In this document: positions 1 to 6,805 of the stretch, one piece after another | Layout: every line of letters starts with the position of its first letter | How positions within the stretch are numbered: position 1 is the stretch's first letter | Assembly: GCA_902494935.1 (NCBI GenBank) | Contig: CABUVH010000052.1 | Coordinates: 1-10,948, forward strand | DNA: 10,948 bases | Reading direction: 5' to 3' | Source: an uncultured Collinsella sp. | GTDB taxonomy: Bacteria; Actinomycetota; Coriobacteriia; Coriobacteriales; Coriobacteriaceae | Notes under the pieces: generated by a model | Databases searched by the model: none | What the model was told of the DNA's origin: nothing | Seen by the model: only the letters and a program-made list of their open reading frames with translations | Made by a program: the position numbers and the translations under genes

Positions 1-50
1 CCGAGAGTACTGCGGGGTCAGCCCGTGGGAGGCCAGGGCGCCGCTGACCG
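1..50 (+). rRNA. rrf: 5S ribosomal RNA, 3' end (partial)
   Basis: Bases 1 to about 50 match the 3' half of bacterial 5S rRNA as I know it: the GAGAGTACTGCGGGG run, the short helix IV hairpin (CGGG 13-16 pairing with CCCG 22-25), the GTGGGAG segment and a GCGCCGC 3' arm that would pair with the missing 5' end. The 5' half lies outside the window. The exact 3' end cannot be set without that 5' strand, and somewhere in 48-52 is likely. This makes the left edge the end of an rRNA operon. No protein reading was accepted here, although two frames stay open, because the rRNA match and the terminator that follows explain the sequence better. Confidence 0.85.
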
Positions 51-83
51 GTGGACGGCACCGAGCCGTACGCTTGAACTTAG

Positions 84-114
84 AAGGGGGAGGCCTCGCG
101 GCCTCCCCCTTTTT
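84..114 (+). terminator. Rho-independent terminator of the rrn operon
   Basis: A perfect 12-bp GC-rich stem (84-95 pairing with 100-111) with a TCGC loop is followed by further T residues (112-114). It is a strong intrinsic terminator placed about 35 bases after the 5S end. A smaller hairpin (ACGGC 55-59 / GCCGT 65-69) sits between the 5S and the terminator and may belong to 3'-end processing of the rRNA. Confidence 0.9.
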
Positions 115-181
115 GCGTTATATACACGTTGTACTTTGGGACCTAGTTCCCCCGTATGCGCTCTTACTGTTTGGCTGTATT

Positions 182-235
182 TTGAGTCCTTCTAGTGTAT
201 TTGAGCGATAATTACTCGCATTGGCGTTAGGGAGG
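182..235 (+). promoter_or_regulatory. Possible promoter and ribosome binding site of coaE
   Basis: The stretch 115-240 between the rrn terminator and coaE carries no gene. It is T-rich and holds a GATAAT (207-212) that could be a -10 box. The nearest -35-like hexamer, TTGAGT (182-187), is 19 bases away, which is long. A short inverted repeat, GCGA (205-208) and TCGC (216-219), overlaps the putative -10. AGGGAGG (229-235) is a clear Shine-Dalgarno sequence five bases before the ATG at 241. The ribosome binding site is solid; the promoter is a guess. Confidence 0.35.
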
Positions 236-240
236 GCTTG

Positions 241-882
241 ATGTTTACCGTATTTGTCTTGGGCAATATTGCTTCGGGTAAGTCGACTGCCTGCCGCTAT
301 TTCGAATCTCGTGGCGCTATGCTAATCGATCTGGATGAGCTTGCAAAATCGCTGTATGTGCCGGGCTCTGATATCGTCAATGCTCTCGCGGATGAATTCG
401 GTTGGGACATTTTGGATGAGGATGGCGGCATTCGCCGCAACATCCTCGCTTCTCGAGCTTTTGCTTCTCCTGATTCGGTCGCACGGCTCAATGGCATTGT
501 GCATCCCGTTCTCATTGAACAGCTTTCGCTTAGGATTCTCGATCCGGTTTGTTGTACGGTTTCGTCTCCCCGTTATCCCTTTGCGGTGGTCGAGGTTTCT
601 GCTCCGACTGGTTTTGAGGATGCATTTGGCTTGGCTGATGAAATTTTGGTCATCAGCGCCCCTTTGTCAGTTCGTCGCGAGCGCGCTATTCAACGTGGCA
701 TGGAGCCATCTGATTTCGATGCCCGTTCTGCTTGTCAGCCCGATGAGTCTGCGCTGTGCAATCTCGCTACTACGGTGATTGATAATGCCGCAGGCGATAA
801 TTCGCTCTTTGAGCAGCTTGACTCATGGCTTGCATGCCACGGGTTTATAGATACTCCGGATAAGGAGGAGGCCGATGCCTAA
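241..882 (+). CDS. coaE: Dephospho-CoA kinase, divergent
   Basis: Predicted to phosphorylate the 3'-hydroxyl of dephospho-CoA with ATP, the last step of coenzyme A synthesis in the cytosol. The 213-residue length is normal for the family. A P-loop (GNIASGKST, residues 8-16) opens the protein; LIDLDELA about residue 29 fits the segment after helix 1, LNGIVHPVL matches the conserved L..I.HP element, and the C-terminal R..R..RG, CQ and VIDN pieces match the lid and base-binding ends of CoaE. The usual DVPLLFE element is replaced by EVSAPTGFE, so the gene is a divergent member. ATG at 241 was preferred to the in-frame TTG at 238 because AGGGAGG at 229-235 is then five bases away. The 3' end overlaps the next gene by eight bases, indicating translational coupling. 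T-ending codons look commoner here than in uvrB. Confidence 0.82.
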   Translation: MFTVFVLGNIASGKSTACRYFESRGAMLIDLDELAKSLYVPGSDIVNALADEFGWDILDEDGGIRRNILASRAFASPDSVARLNGIVHPVLIEQLSLRILDPVCCTVSSPRYPFAVVEVSAPTGFEDAFGLADEILVISAPLSVRRERAIQRGMEPSDFDARSACQPDESALCNLATTVIDNAAGDNSLFEQLDSWLACHGFIDTPDKEEADA

Positions 883-1456
883 GGCACGTTTCTTTACGTG
901 GTATCGCGTGGCGCCACTTGCCGTTGTGTTCGTCTTCGGCCTTATTTCGCTCGTCTACTCGTGTGCCCCTGCCGCTTTCTTTAAGCCGCTGTATCCGATT
1001 GACTACGAGGCGTACGTAAAGCAATCGAGCATTTCGCACAATCTTGATCCGTATCTGGTGTGTGCCGTCATAAAGTCGGAATCGAATTGGGATCCCGAGG
1101 CCGAGTCGAATCAAGGCGCACAGGGCTTGATGCAGCTGATGCCCGAGACTGCCCAGGATATGATTGCCAAGGGTCTTGTCGATGGTAGCGAGTATTCAGC
1201 CGACAGCCTTAACGATCCCGCTACGAACATCGAGTTTGGCTGTGCGTATCTTTCGTATCTTCTAACGTATTTTAACGGGTCGACTGACAGTGCCATTGCC
1301 GCCTATAACGCCGGCATGGGCAATGTCGACGGATGGGCGCAGCAGAGCACGTCGCTTCATAATGCAATCACCTTTCCCGAGACGCAGGCGTATCTGATTC
1401 GTGTCAATAATGCCTGGGTTCGCTACAAGACCCTCTATCCCGATCGGTTCGTATAG
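875..1456 (+). CDS. Membrane-anchored lytic transglycosylase (GH23/SLT domain)
   Basis: Predicted to cleave peptidoglycan glycan strands between MurNAc and GlcNAc, forming 1,6-anhydroMurNAc, on the outer face of the membrane. After a basic start (MPKAR) there is one hydrophobic segment (about residues 12-29), then an SLT domain (about 43-190). The catalytic Glu is E69 in the ESNWDPEAES motif, followed by GAQGLMQLMPETA (81-93), NIEFGCAYLSYLL (118-130), AAYNAGMGNV (142-151) and ETQAYLIRV (169-177), the family motifs in order. Cys30 ends a VYSC tetrad that is close to, but not a good, lipobox, so it could be a lipoprotein or an uncleaved anchor. At 193 residues it is a minimal enzyme with no LysM or other binding module. 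AAGGAGGAG (862-870) lies inside the end of coaE, and the start overlaps the coaE stop, so it is translated from the same message. Confidence 0.88.
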   Translation: MPKARFFTWYRVAPLAVVFVFGLISLVYSCAPAAFFKPLYPIDYEAYVKQSSISHNLDPYLVCAVIKSESNWDPEAESNQGAQGLMQLMPETAQDMIAKGLVDGSEYSADSLNDPATNIEFGCAYLSYLLTYFNGSTDSAIAAYNAGMGNVDGWAQQSTSLHNAITFPETQAYLIRVNNAWVRYKTLYPDRFV

Positions 1457-1507
1457 GACTATGCCTGCCGCCTGCGTATACTGCAGATATATGAGTTAGG
1501 AGTATCC

Positions 1508-3748
1508 ATGGCGGAATTTGAAGTAGAACGCGTTGGTGGTGAACTTAAGCGCTTTGGCGTTGAGGGCGCTGAGGTGCCGTTTGAAGTCGTTTCCCCCTAT
1601 GAGCCTGCCGGTTCCCAGCCTAAGGCCATTGAGTCGCTTGTGCAGGGCGTGAGGGACGGAGACCGCTATCAGGTTTTGCTGGGCGTGACTGGTTCGGGCA
1701 AGACCTTCACGATGGCAAAGACTATTGAGGCCCTGGGAAAGCCGACGCTGGTCATGGCTCCGAATAAAACGCTCGCCGCTCAGCTTGCGAGCGAGCTCAA
1801 AGAGTTCTTTCCCAACAACGCTGTGGTCTACTTCGTCTCGTACTACGACTACTATCAGCCCGAAGCGTATGTGCCGCAAAGCGATACATATATCGAGAAA
1901 GACTCCTCGATTAACGAAGAGGTCGAGATGCTGCGCCATCAGGCGACCGCGTCACTGCTCTCTCGACGCGATGTGATCGTTGTCGCATCGGTCTCGTGTA
2001 TCTATGGCATTGGCTCTCCTGAGGACTATGCGGGTCTGGCTCCAAACGTCGACAAGAAGGTGCCGCTCGAGCGCGATGACTTTATCCATGCACTTATCGA
2101 CATTCAATATGATCGCAATGACTATGACCTGGCACGCGGCACGTTCCGCGTGCGCGGCGATGTTGTCGACGTGTATCCGCCTTATGCCGAGCATCCGTTG
2201 CGGTTTGAGTTCTTTGGCGACGAGGTCGAGCTGATTGCCGAGATCGATGAGGTCACCGGTGAGATGCTTCGTGAGTACGAGGCTATTCCCGTATGGCCGG
2301 CATCGCACTACGTGACCGAGAACCCGAAGGTCAAGGCGGCTCTGAAATCGATCAGCGAAGAGTGCGAGAAGCGCGTGGCGGAGCTCAAGGCGACCGACAA
2401 GTTGCTCGAGGCGCAGCGTCTGCAGCAGCGCACCGATTATGATCTTGAGATGCTCGAGACGATGGGCTTTTGCAACGGCATCGAGAACTACTCGCGTCAT
2501 CTGGACGGTCGCAAACCGGGTGAGCCGCCGTTTACCCTAATCGATTACTTTCCCAAGGATATGCTCTGCATCATCGATGAGAGCCATGTGACGGTGCCGC
2601 AGATTCGCGGCATGCACGAAGGTGACCGCTCGCGTAAGGTGACGCTGGTGGAACACGGTTTTCGCCTGCCCTCGGCGCTCGATAACCGCCCGCTTCGTTT
2701 CGATGAGTTTGAGGCAAGGATACCCCAGTTTATCTATGTTTCGGCCACGCCGGGCGATTACGAGCTGCGGGTGAGCCAAAACGACGTGGAGCAGATTATT
2801 CGTCCGACCGGTCTGCTCGATCCCAAGATCGATGTGCGTCCGGTTCGCGGTCAGATTGACGATCTTGAGGACGAGATTCGCGAGCGCGTTGCCCGCAAGG
2901 AGCGCGTGCTGGTGACCACGTTGACCAAGCGCATGGCCGAGGACCTGACCGACCATCTGCTTGATGCGGGCATTAAGGTCAATTACATGCATTCTGATAC
3001 GGCGACAATGGACCGTGTCGAGATCCTGCGAACGCTGCGCGAGGGCAAGATCGATGTTCTCGTTGGCATCAACCTGCTTCGCGAGGGCTTGGATCTTCCC
3101 GAGGTCTCACTGGTGGCAATTCTCGATGCCGATAAGGAAGGCTTCTTGCGCAACCGCCGTTCGCTGATTCAGACGATTGGCCGCGCGGCCCGTAATGCCG
3201 ATGGCGAAGTCATCATGTATGCGGACGTTGTGACCGATTCGATGAAAGAGGCCATCGAGGAGACGCAGCGCCGTCGCGAGATTCAGATGGCATATAACGA
3301 AGAGCATGGCATTGTGCCCAAGACAGTGCGCAAGGCCATCAACGACATCTCAAGTTTTATTGCCGAGGCCGAAAAAACCGTGGGTTCCAAGGGGCGCTCG
3401 AAGGGCGATTCTCTTGGTCATGGCGCATTCTATACGCCCGATGAGTCGGGCGAGGGCGGTGTGCCGGAAACGGTGGCGCCCGAGCAGACACTTGCGGAGC
3501 AGTTGGAAGAACTGCCGCATGACGAGCTTGTGCGGATCGTCGAAACCATGGAAGAGGATATGCGTAACGCTTCTGCCGCTATGGACTTTGAGGAGGCGGC
3601 GCGCCTGCGCGATGCCGTCGTTCAGATTCGGGCGATGCTCGAGGGTGCGTCTGAGGACGAGACGATCGAGCGCTTACGCTCGCAGGCCCGCAAGGGTTCC
3701 ACGTTCGCATCGGGCAGAAAACGCCAGGGTGCACGGTTTAAGAAATAG
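1508..3748 (+). CDS. uvrB: Excinuclease ABC subunit B
   Basis: Damage-verifying helicase-like subunit of nucleotide excision repair; it receives DNA from UvrA and recruits UvrC for incision. Seen: Walker A GVTGSGKT (59-66); the beta-hairpin region with YYDYYQPEAYVPQSDTYIEK (about 112-131); Walker B IIDESH (355-360); the LREGLDLPE segment; motif VI QTIGRAARN (555-563); and a C-terminal UVR motif (about 677-711) for UvrC contact. At 746 residues it is longer than the usual 660-690; the extra length is a Gly/Ser/acidic linker (about 624-663) before the UVR motif and a basic tail (about 721-746). ATG at 1508 follows AGGAG (1498-1502) by five bases. It lies 51 bases after the transglycosylase, probably in the same operon. 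A TATACT at 1477-1482 could be an internal -10, but no -35 or SOS-box-like site is visible there. Confidence 0.98.
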   Translation: MAEFEVERVGGELKRFGVEGAEVPFEVVSPYEPAGSQPKAIESLVQGVRDGDRYQVLLGVTGSGKTFTMAKTIEALGKPTLVMAPNKTLAAQLASELKEFFPNNAVVYFVSYYDYYQPEAYVPQSDTYIEKDSSINEEVEMLRHQATASLLSRRDVIVVASVSCIYGIGSPEDYAGLAPNVDKKVPLERDDFIHALIDIQYDRNDYDLARGTFRVRGDVVDVYPPYAEHPLRFEFFGDEVELIAEIDEVTGEMLREYEAIPVWPASHYVTENPKVKAALKSISEECEKRVAELKATDKLLEAQRLQQRTDYDLEMLETMGFCNGIENYSRHLDGRKPGEPPFTLIDYFPKDMLCIIDESHVTVPQIRGMHEGDRSRKVTLVEHGFRLPSALDNRPLRFDEFEARIPQFIYVSATPGDYELRVSQNDVEQIIRPTGLLDPKIDVRPVRGQIDDLEDEIRERVARKERVLVTTLTKRMAEDLTDHLLDAGIKVNYMHSDTATMDRVEILRTLREGKIDVLVGINLLREGLDLPEVSLVAILDADKEGFLRNRRSLIQTIGRAARNADGEVIMYADVVTDSMKEAIEETQRRREIQMAYNEEHGIVPKTVRKAINDISSFIAEAEKTVGSKGRSKGDSLGHGAFYTPDESGEGGVPETVAPEQTLAEQLEELPHDELVRIVETMEEDMRNASAAMDFEEAARLRDAVVQIRAMLEGASEDETIERLRSQARKGSTFASGRKRQGARFKK

Positions 3749-3753
3749 CGAAC

Positions 3754-3785
3754 AGGCCCCGAGTTCTCTGTGGAGCTCGGGGCCT
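3754..3785. terminator. Probable bidirectional terminator between uvrB and the convergent flavoprotein gene
   Basis: The inverted repeat AGGCCCCGAG (3754-3763) and CTCGGGGCCT (3776-3785) forms a 10-bp GC-rich stem, extendable inward by weaker pairs. On the plus strand it starts five bases after the uvrB stop and is followed by TTTT at 3791-3794. On the minus strand it lies 28 bases after the stop at 3814 and is followed by a modest T-rich run (CTATTTCTT). Its position between converging genes suggests it serves both, better for uvrB. Confidence 0.75.
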
Positions 3786-3813
3786 ATGTCTTTTGCGCGC
3801 TGGAATTTGTGCG

Positions 3814-5454
3814 TTAGAGGTCTGCGATCAGGGCTTCAGCACAACGGATGCCGTCGGTGGCCGCGCTCATGATGCCGCCGGCATATCCAGCTCCCTCACC
3901 ACAAGGGTAGAGGCCCGGGGTCGACACGGCATGGCACGCTCGGTCTCGGGTGACAGCGACCGGTGAGCTCGAACGCGTCTCCACGCCAGTGAGGACCGCA
4001 TCGGGGCGGTCATAGCCACGCAGTTTCTTACCGAGCAGGGGGATTCCCAAACGAAGCGACTCGACGATATGCTGCGGGAGGGCATCGTCGATCGCCGTCC
4101 AGGTCACACCAAGTGGATAGGTTGGTTTTACCTTTCCGGGTGCCGTGCTGGCGCGTCTAGCAAGGAAATCTCCGACGAGCTGTGCCGGCGCGTTCCAGTT
4201 GGAGCCACCCAGGCGATAGGCGGCTCGCTCGCAGGCGCGCTGGAGCTCAATGCCTGCGAGCGGATCATCGCCGGGAAGGTCGTCAGGTGTGACGTTGACG
4301 AGTAGGGCGGCATTCGCGTTGCGCCCGTCGCGGGCATTGAGGCTGGCACCGTTGACGCACAGATGGCCCTGCTCGGAAGAAGCCGCGACAACCTGTCCGC
4401 CGGGGCACATACAAAACGAGAACACGCTGCGGCCGTTGGGGAGATGGGCGACAAGCTTGTAGGGGGCTGCTCCGAGTGCCGGGTGCCCCGCCGAAGGGCC
4501 ATATTGGGCGCGGTCGATGTCGCGCTGTGGATGCTCGATGCGCACACCCATGGCAAAGGTCTTTTGCGCGAGGGCAACATTATGTTCTTTGAGAAGCTCG
4601 AATACGTCGCGGGCGGAATGGCCGCAGGCGAGAATGAGGTGCTTTGTGGCGATTGTCTCGCTTGTGGTTTCTTGGGGCGGTTGGACATCGACGCCGGTGA
4701 TGGCGCCAGATCCATCGGTTCGAATATTGACGAGCTTTGTTCGATAGCGGACGGTTCCACCGAGCTGCTCGATGCGTTGAGAAATGTTGGTGACGACGGT
4801 GGGGAGGATGTCAGAGCCAATGTGCGGCTTGGCGTCCCACAGGATGTCGCGAGGTGAGCCAGCTTCGACGAAGGTCTCAAGAATCAGTCGATGGGCAGGA
4901 TTCTTGGTTCCCGTGTTGAGCTTGCCGTCCGAGAAGGTCCCTGCGCCGCCCAGGCCAAATTGGATATTGCTTTCGGGGTCGAGGATACGCTCCTTAAGAA
5001 AGAGATCAATCGCTTCAGAGCGGCGAAGTGCGGGGTCGCCGCGCTCGATGAGCAGGGGTTTAAGGCCCGCTTCGGCAAGGGTCAGGGCGGCGAAGAGACC
5101 GGCGCAACCGGCGCCGACAACGACGGGACGCTCCTTGGGTGCATTCGGGACAGGGTTGGGGAATGAAGGCGCCTCGCCGTCTACCATGCGGATGCGCGAG
5201 CGGTCGCGCTCGGCGACGCGGTCGACCACCTCCTGCTCGAGTCGGGAGCTTGTCAGTTCAACTCGAAAGCTCAAAATAAAATGGACATCTCGCTTTTTAC
5301 GGGCGTCGATTGACTTGCGATGGAGCTCAATGGCTTTAATCTGGGAATCCTCGCATCGCAGGGCTCGTTTGACGGCGCGTCTACCAATAGCAAGACAGGC
5401 GGTTTCGTCGCCGGCCTCATCGAGTGACGCGTGGACTTGGGTGATTTCGATCAT
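3814..5454 (-). CDS. COG2509-type FAD-dependent oxidoreductase
   Basis: A flavoprotein of the widespread family annotated as 'FAD-dependent dehydrogenase/NAD(FAD)-utilizing protein' (COG2509), whose substrate is, to my knowledge, not established. The 546 residues start with a domain of about 105 residues containing the family signature KSIDARKK (47-54) followed by VHFILSF. Then comes a Rossmann FAD-binding site, VVVGAGCAGL (111-120), with the acidic strand end LIERG; the family block GLGGAGTFSDGKLN (167-180); and the C-terminal block GLYPCGEGAGYAGGIMSAATDG (from residue 514), which closes the FAD site. A longer in-frame reading reaches 5625, but ATG at 5454 has AAGGAG (5466-5461) six bases upstream, and the family N-terminus begins there. 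It is the last gene of the mrp-HI0933-COG2509 run, separated from the HI0933 gene by 79 bases holding a terminator-like hairpin. Confidence 0.88.
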   Translation of the reverse strand: MIEITQVHASLDEAGDETACLAIGRRAVKRALRCEDSQIKAIELHRKSIDARKKRDVHFILSFRVELTSSRLEQEVVDRVAERDRSRIRMVDGEAPSFPNPVPNAPKERPVVVGAGCAGLFAALTLAEAGLKPLLIERGDPALRRSEAIDLFLKERILDPESNIQFGLGGAGTFSDGKLNTGTKNPAHRLILETFVEAGSPRDILWDAKPHIGSDILPTVVTNISQRIEQLGGTVRYRTKLVNIRTDGSGAITGVDVQPPQETTSETIATKHLILACGHSARDVFELLKEHNVALAQKTFAMGVRIEHPQRDIDRAQYGPSAGHPALGAAPYKLVAHLPNGRSVFSFCMCPGGQVVAASSEQGHLCVNGASLNARDGRNANAALLVNVTPDDLPGDDPLAGIELQRACERAAYRLGGSNWNAPAQLVGDFLARRASTAPGKVKPTYPLGVTWTAIDDALPQHIVESLRLGIPLLGKKLRGYDRPDAVLTGVETRSSSPVAVTRDRACHAVSTPGLYPCGEGAGYAGGIMSAATDGIRCAEALIADL

Positions 5455-5470
5455 CGAGGTCTCCTTAGAT

Positions 5471-5504
5471 GCAAGAAAGAGGCCGCCCGGTGTTCCAGAC
5501 GGCC
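5471..5504 (-). terminator. Terminator-like hairpin between the two flavoprotein genes
   Basis: On the minus strand, GGCCGTCTGG (5504-5495) and CCGGGCGGCC (5490-5481) pair over 10 bp, with two G-U pairs at the centre of the stem, around an AACA loop. The T-rich run TCTTTCTTGC (5480-5471) follows. It looks like an intrinsic terminator after the HI0933 gene, whose stop is at 5534. Its T-run ends only about four bases before the AAGGAG of the next gene, leaving no room for a separate promoter downstream of it. It may therefore act as a partial terminator or attenuator. Confidence 0.65.
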
Positions 5505-5533
5505 CGAATGCGTTTTGATTATAGACTGCGCGG

Positions 5534-6805
5534 CTATAGGCTGCTTGCAGCGCGAATACCCGAGATCCAAGCCCACGCAAGGTTGAAACCGCCGCAATCA
5601 GCATCGATGTCGAGTGCCTCGCCACAGATGTAAAGTGGGGCGCCTGCCGCGTTGCTCACGCAGAGGTCGGGAGCTGAGACGCTCTCGATGGGCACGCCAC
5701 CACGCGTGATCTGCGCCGAGCGCTCCTCGGCTGTTCCCTCGACGAGCAACTTAAAGTGCTTGAGGATCGAGACCAGGTGGATGACATCGTTGGAGCCTGG
5801 ATGGCACTGCTCGAACGCCGTGCAGACGACGCGGGAGAGTTGCGGGGCGAGCATGCCGTCGAGCCAACGAGGATCGCGGGGCGAAAAGCCACCGAGCAGC
5901 TCAACGCGCCGGTTGAGCATATCGAGCATCTCGTCTTTGGAGAGGTCGGGGAAAACGTCGAGCAGGATCGTATCGCCGTGCTGGATACGACGGGAGAGGT
6001 TGAAGACAGCGACGCCCGAGATACCGAAGGCTCGAAACAGGACTTCACCGTCTTCGTGCCAGAGCTCATTATGATTGCGGGCGAGCGTCAAGTGGGCGCG
6101 GACGCGCAGGCCATCCAACGTCTTGAGTGCCGCCCGATCGCCGACGACCGTTGCCGATACGGGGCAGAGGATGGGGCGCAGCGAAGTGAGGGGGAGGCGA
6201 AACGTATCGGCGATACCGGTGGGGTTGCCGCCCGTGGCGATAATTACGGCATGTGCCTGCAGGGCCTCGTTCTTGCGAGGGACATCGGCGAGCGCTTTCC
6301 GAAGCGAGCGGAGCTCCGATTTTCGGTCGTCGTGCTTTTTTGCCTTGAGCGCCCGCGCTGGACGGTCTATTTGGAGTGCCCAGCCTTCGGAAGCTTTGTG
6401 TGCCGAGGCAACGTTGGCTCCGCAGATTAAGGTGATACCCAGGCGGTTGCAAACATTGAGAAGTGCGTCGCGCACCGATTCGGCGCGAAGGGAGCGCGGG
6501 TACAGCCGGCCTTCCTCGGAGGTTGTCATGATGCCCAGCGAGGAGAAGAAACCCATAAGCTCTTGTTCGGGCTGGGGGCCCATGACGGATTCGACGAATG
6601 CGGGGTGGTTATACCGCTGAGGATCAATCGATTCGTTGGAGAGGTTGCAGCGGCCGTTGCCGGTCGCAAGGAGCTTAAGGCCGCAGGCGACATCGCGCTC
6701 AACGATGCAGACGCTTTTGCCAGCGCGTGCGGCCGTAATGGCGGCGGCGAGGCCTGAAGCCCCGCCGCCGATTACCAGGACGTCATAGAAGGCGCTCGCG
6801 TTCAC
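5534..6805 (-). CDS. HI0933/BaiN-like NAD(P)/FAD-dependent flavoprotein
   Basis: Member of the HI0933 (YhiN/BaiN-like, 'aminoacetone oxidase family') flavoproteins, a group of FAD-dependent oxidoreductases of mostly unproven substrate. Seen: GGGASG Rossmann motif (13-18), acidic strand end IVERD, the family signature GLKLLATGNGRCNLSN (42-57), LYPRSLRAESVRDAL, the ATGG turn (190-193), and the C-terminal GEALDIDADCGGFNLAWAW. The 423-residue length is normal, but two things differ from the family as I know it: a Lys/Arg-rich stretch (about 149-183) just before ATGG, and a shortened segment after ATGG where the usual glycine-rich TGSTGDGY loop is missing. The GTG start (6805-6803) directly follows the mrp TAA and has GAGG a few bases upstream, so it is probably coupled to mrp translation. 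No better ATG fits, because the Rossmann strand starts at residue 8. Confidence 0.88.
   Translation of the reverse strand: MNASAFYDVLVIGGGASGLAAAITAARAGKSVCIVERDVACGLKLLATGNGRCNLSNESIDPQRYNHPAFVESVMGPQPEQELMGFFSSLGIMTTSEEGRLYPRSLRAESVRDALLNVCNRLGITLICGANVASAHKASEGWALQIDRPARALKAKKHDDRKSELRSLRKALADVPRKNEALQAHAVIIATGGNPTGIADTFRLPLTSLRPILCPVSATVVGDRAALKTLDGLRVRAHLTLARNHNELWHEDGEVLFRAFGISGVAVFNLSRRIQHGDTILLDVFPDLSKDEMLDMLNRRVELLGGFSPRDPRWLDGMLAPQLSRVVCTAFEQCHPGSNDVIHLVSILKHFKLLVEGTAEERSAQITRGGVPIESVSAPDLCVSNAAGAPLYICGEALDIDADCGGFNLAWAWISGIRAASSL

Noticed and set aside
141..155. GGGACCTAGTTCCC-like hairpin in the coaE upstream region.
   Set aside because: Only four pairs and a mismatch; not a credible terminator or operator.
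1..195. Frames 1 and 2 stay open through the left edge and could suggest the tail of a protein gene.
   Set aside because: The sequence matches the 5S rRNA 3' end and contains a strong terminator in the middle; the translations look random.
4784..5518. Plus-strand reading frame of 244 codons opposite the COG2509 gene.
   Set aside because: Ser/Arg-rich antisense translation with no recognisable family; the minus strand encodes a well-conserved flavoprotein.
5455..5625. N-terminal extension of the COG2509 protein to 5625.
   Set aside because: It would overlap the end of the HI0933 gene and the hairpin at 5481-5504; ATG at 5454 has a well-spaced ribosome binding site.
5756..6430. Plus-strand reading frame of 224 codons opposite the HI0933 gene.
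   Set aside because: Antisense shadow with no start signal; the minus-strand gene carries the family signatures throughout.
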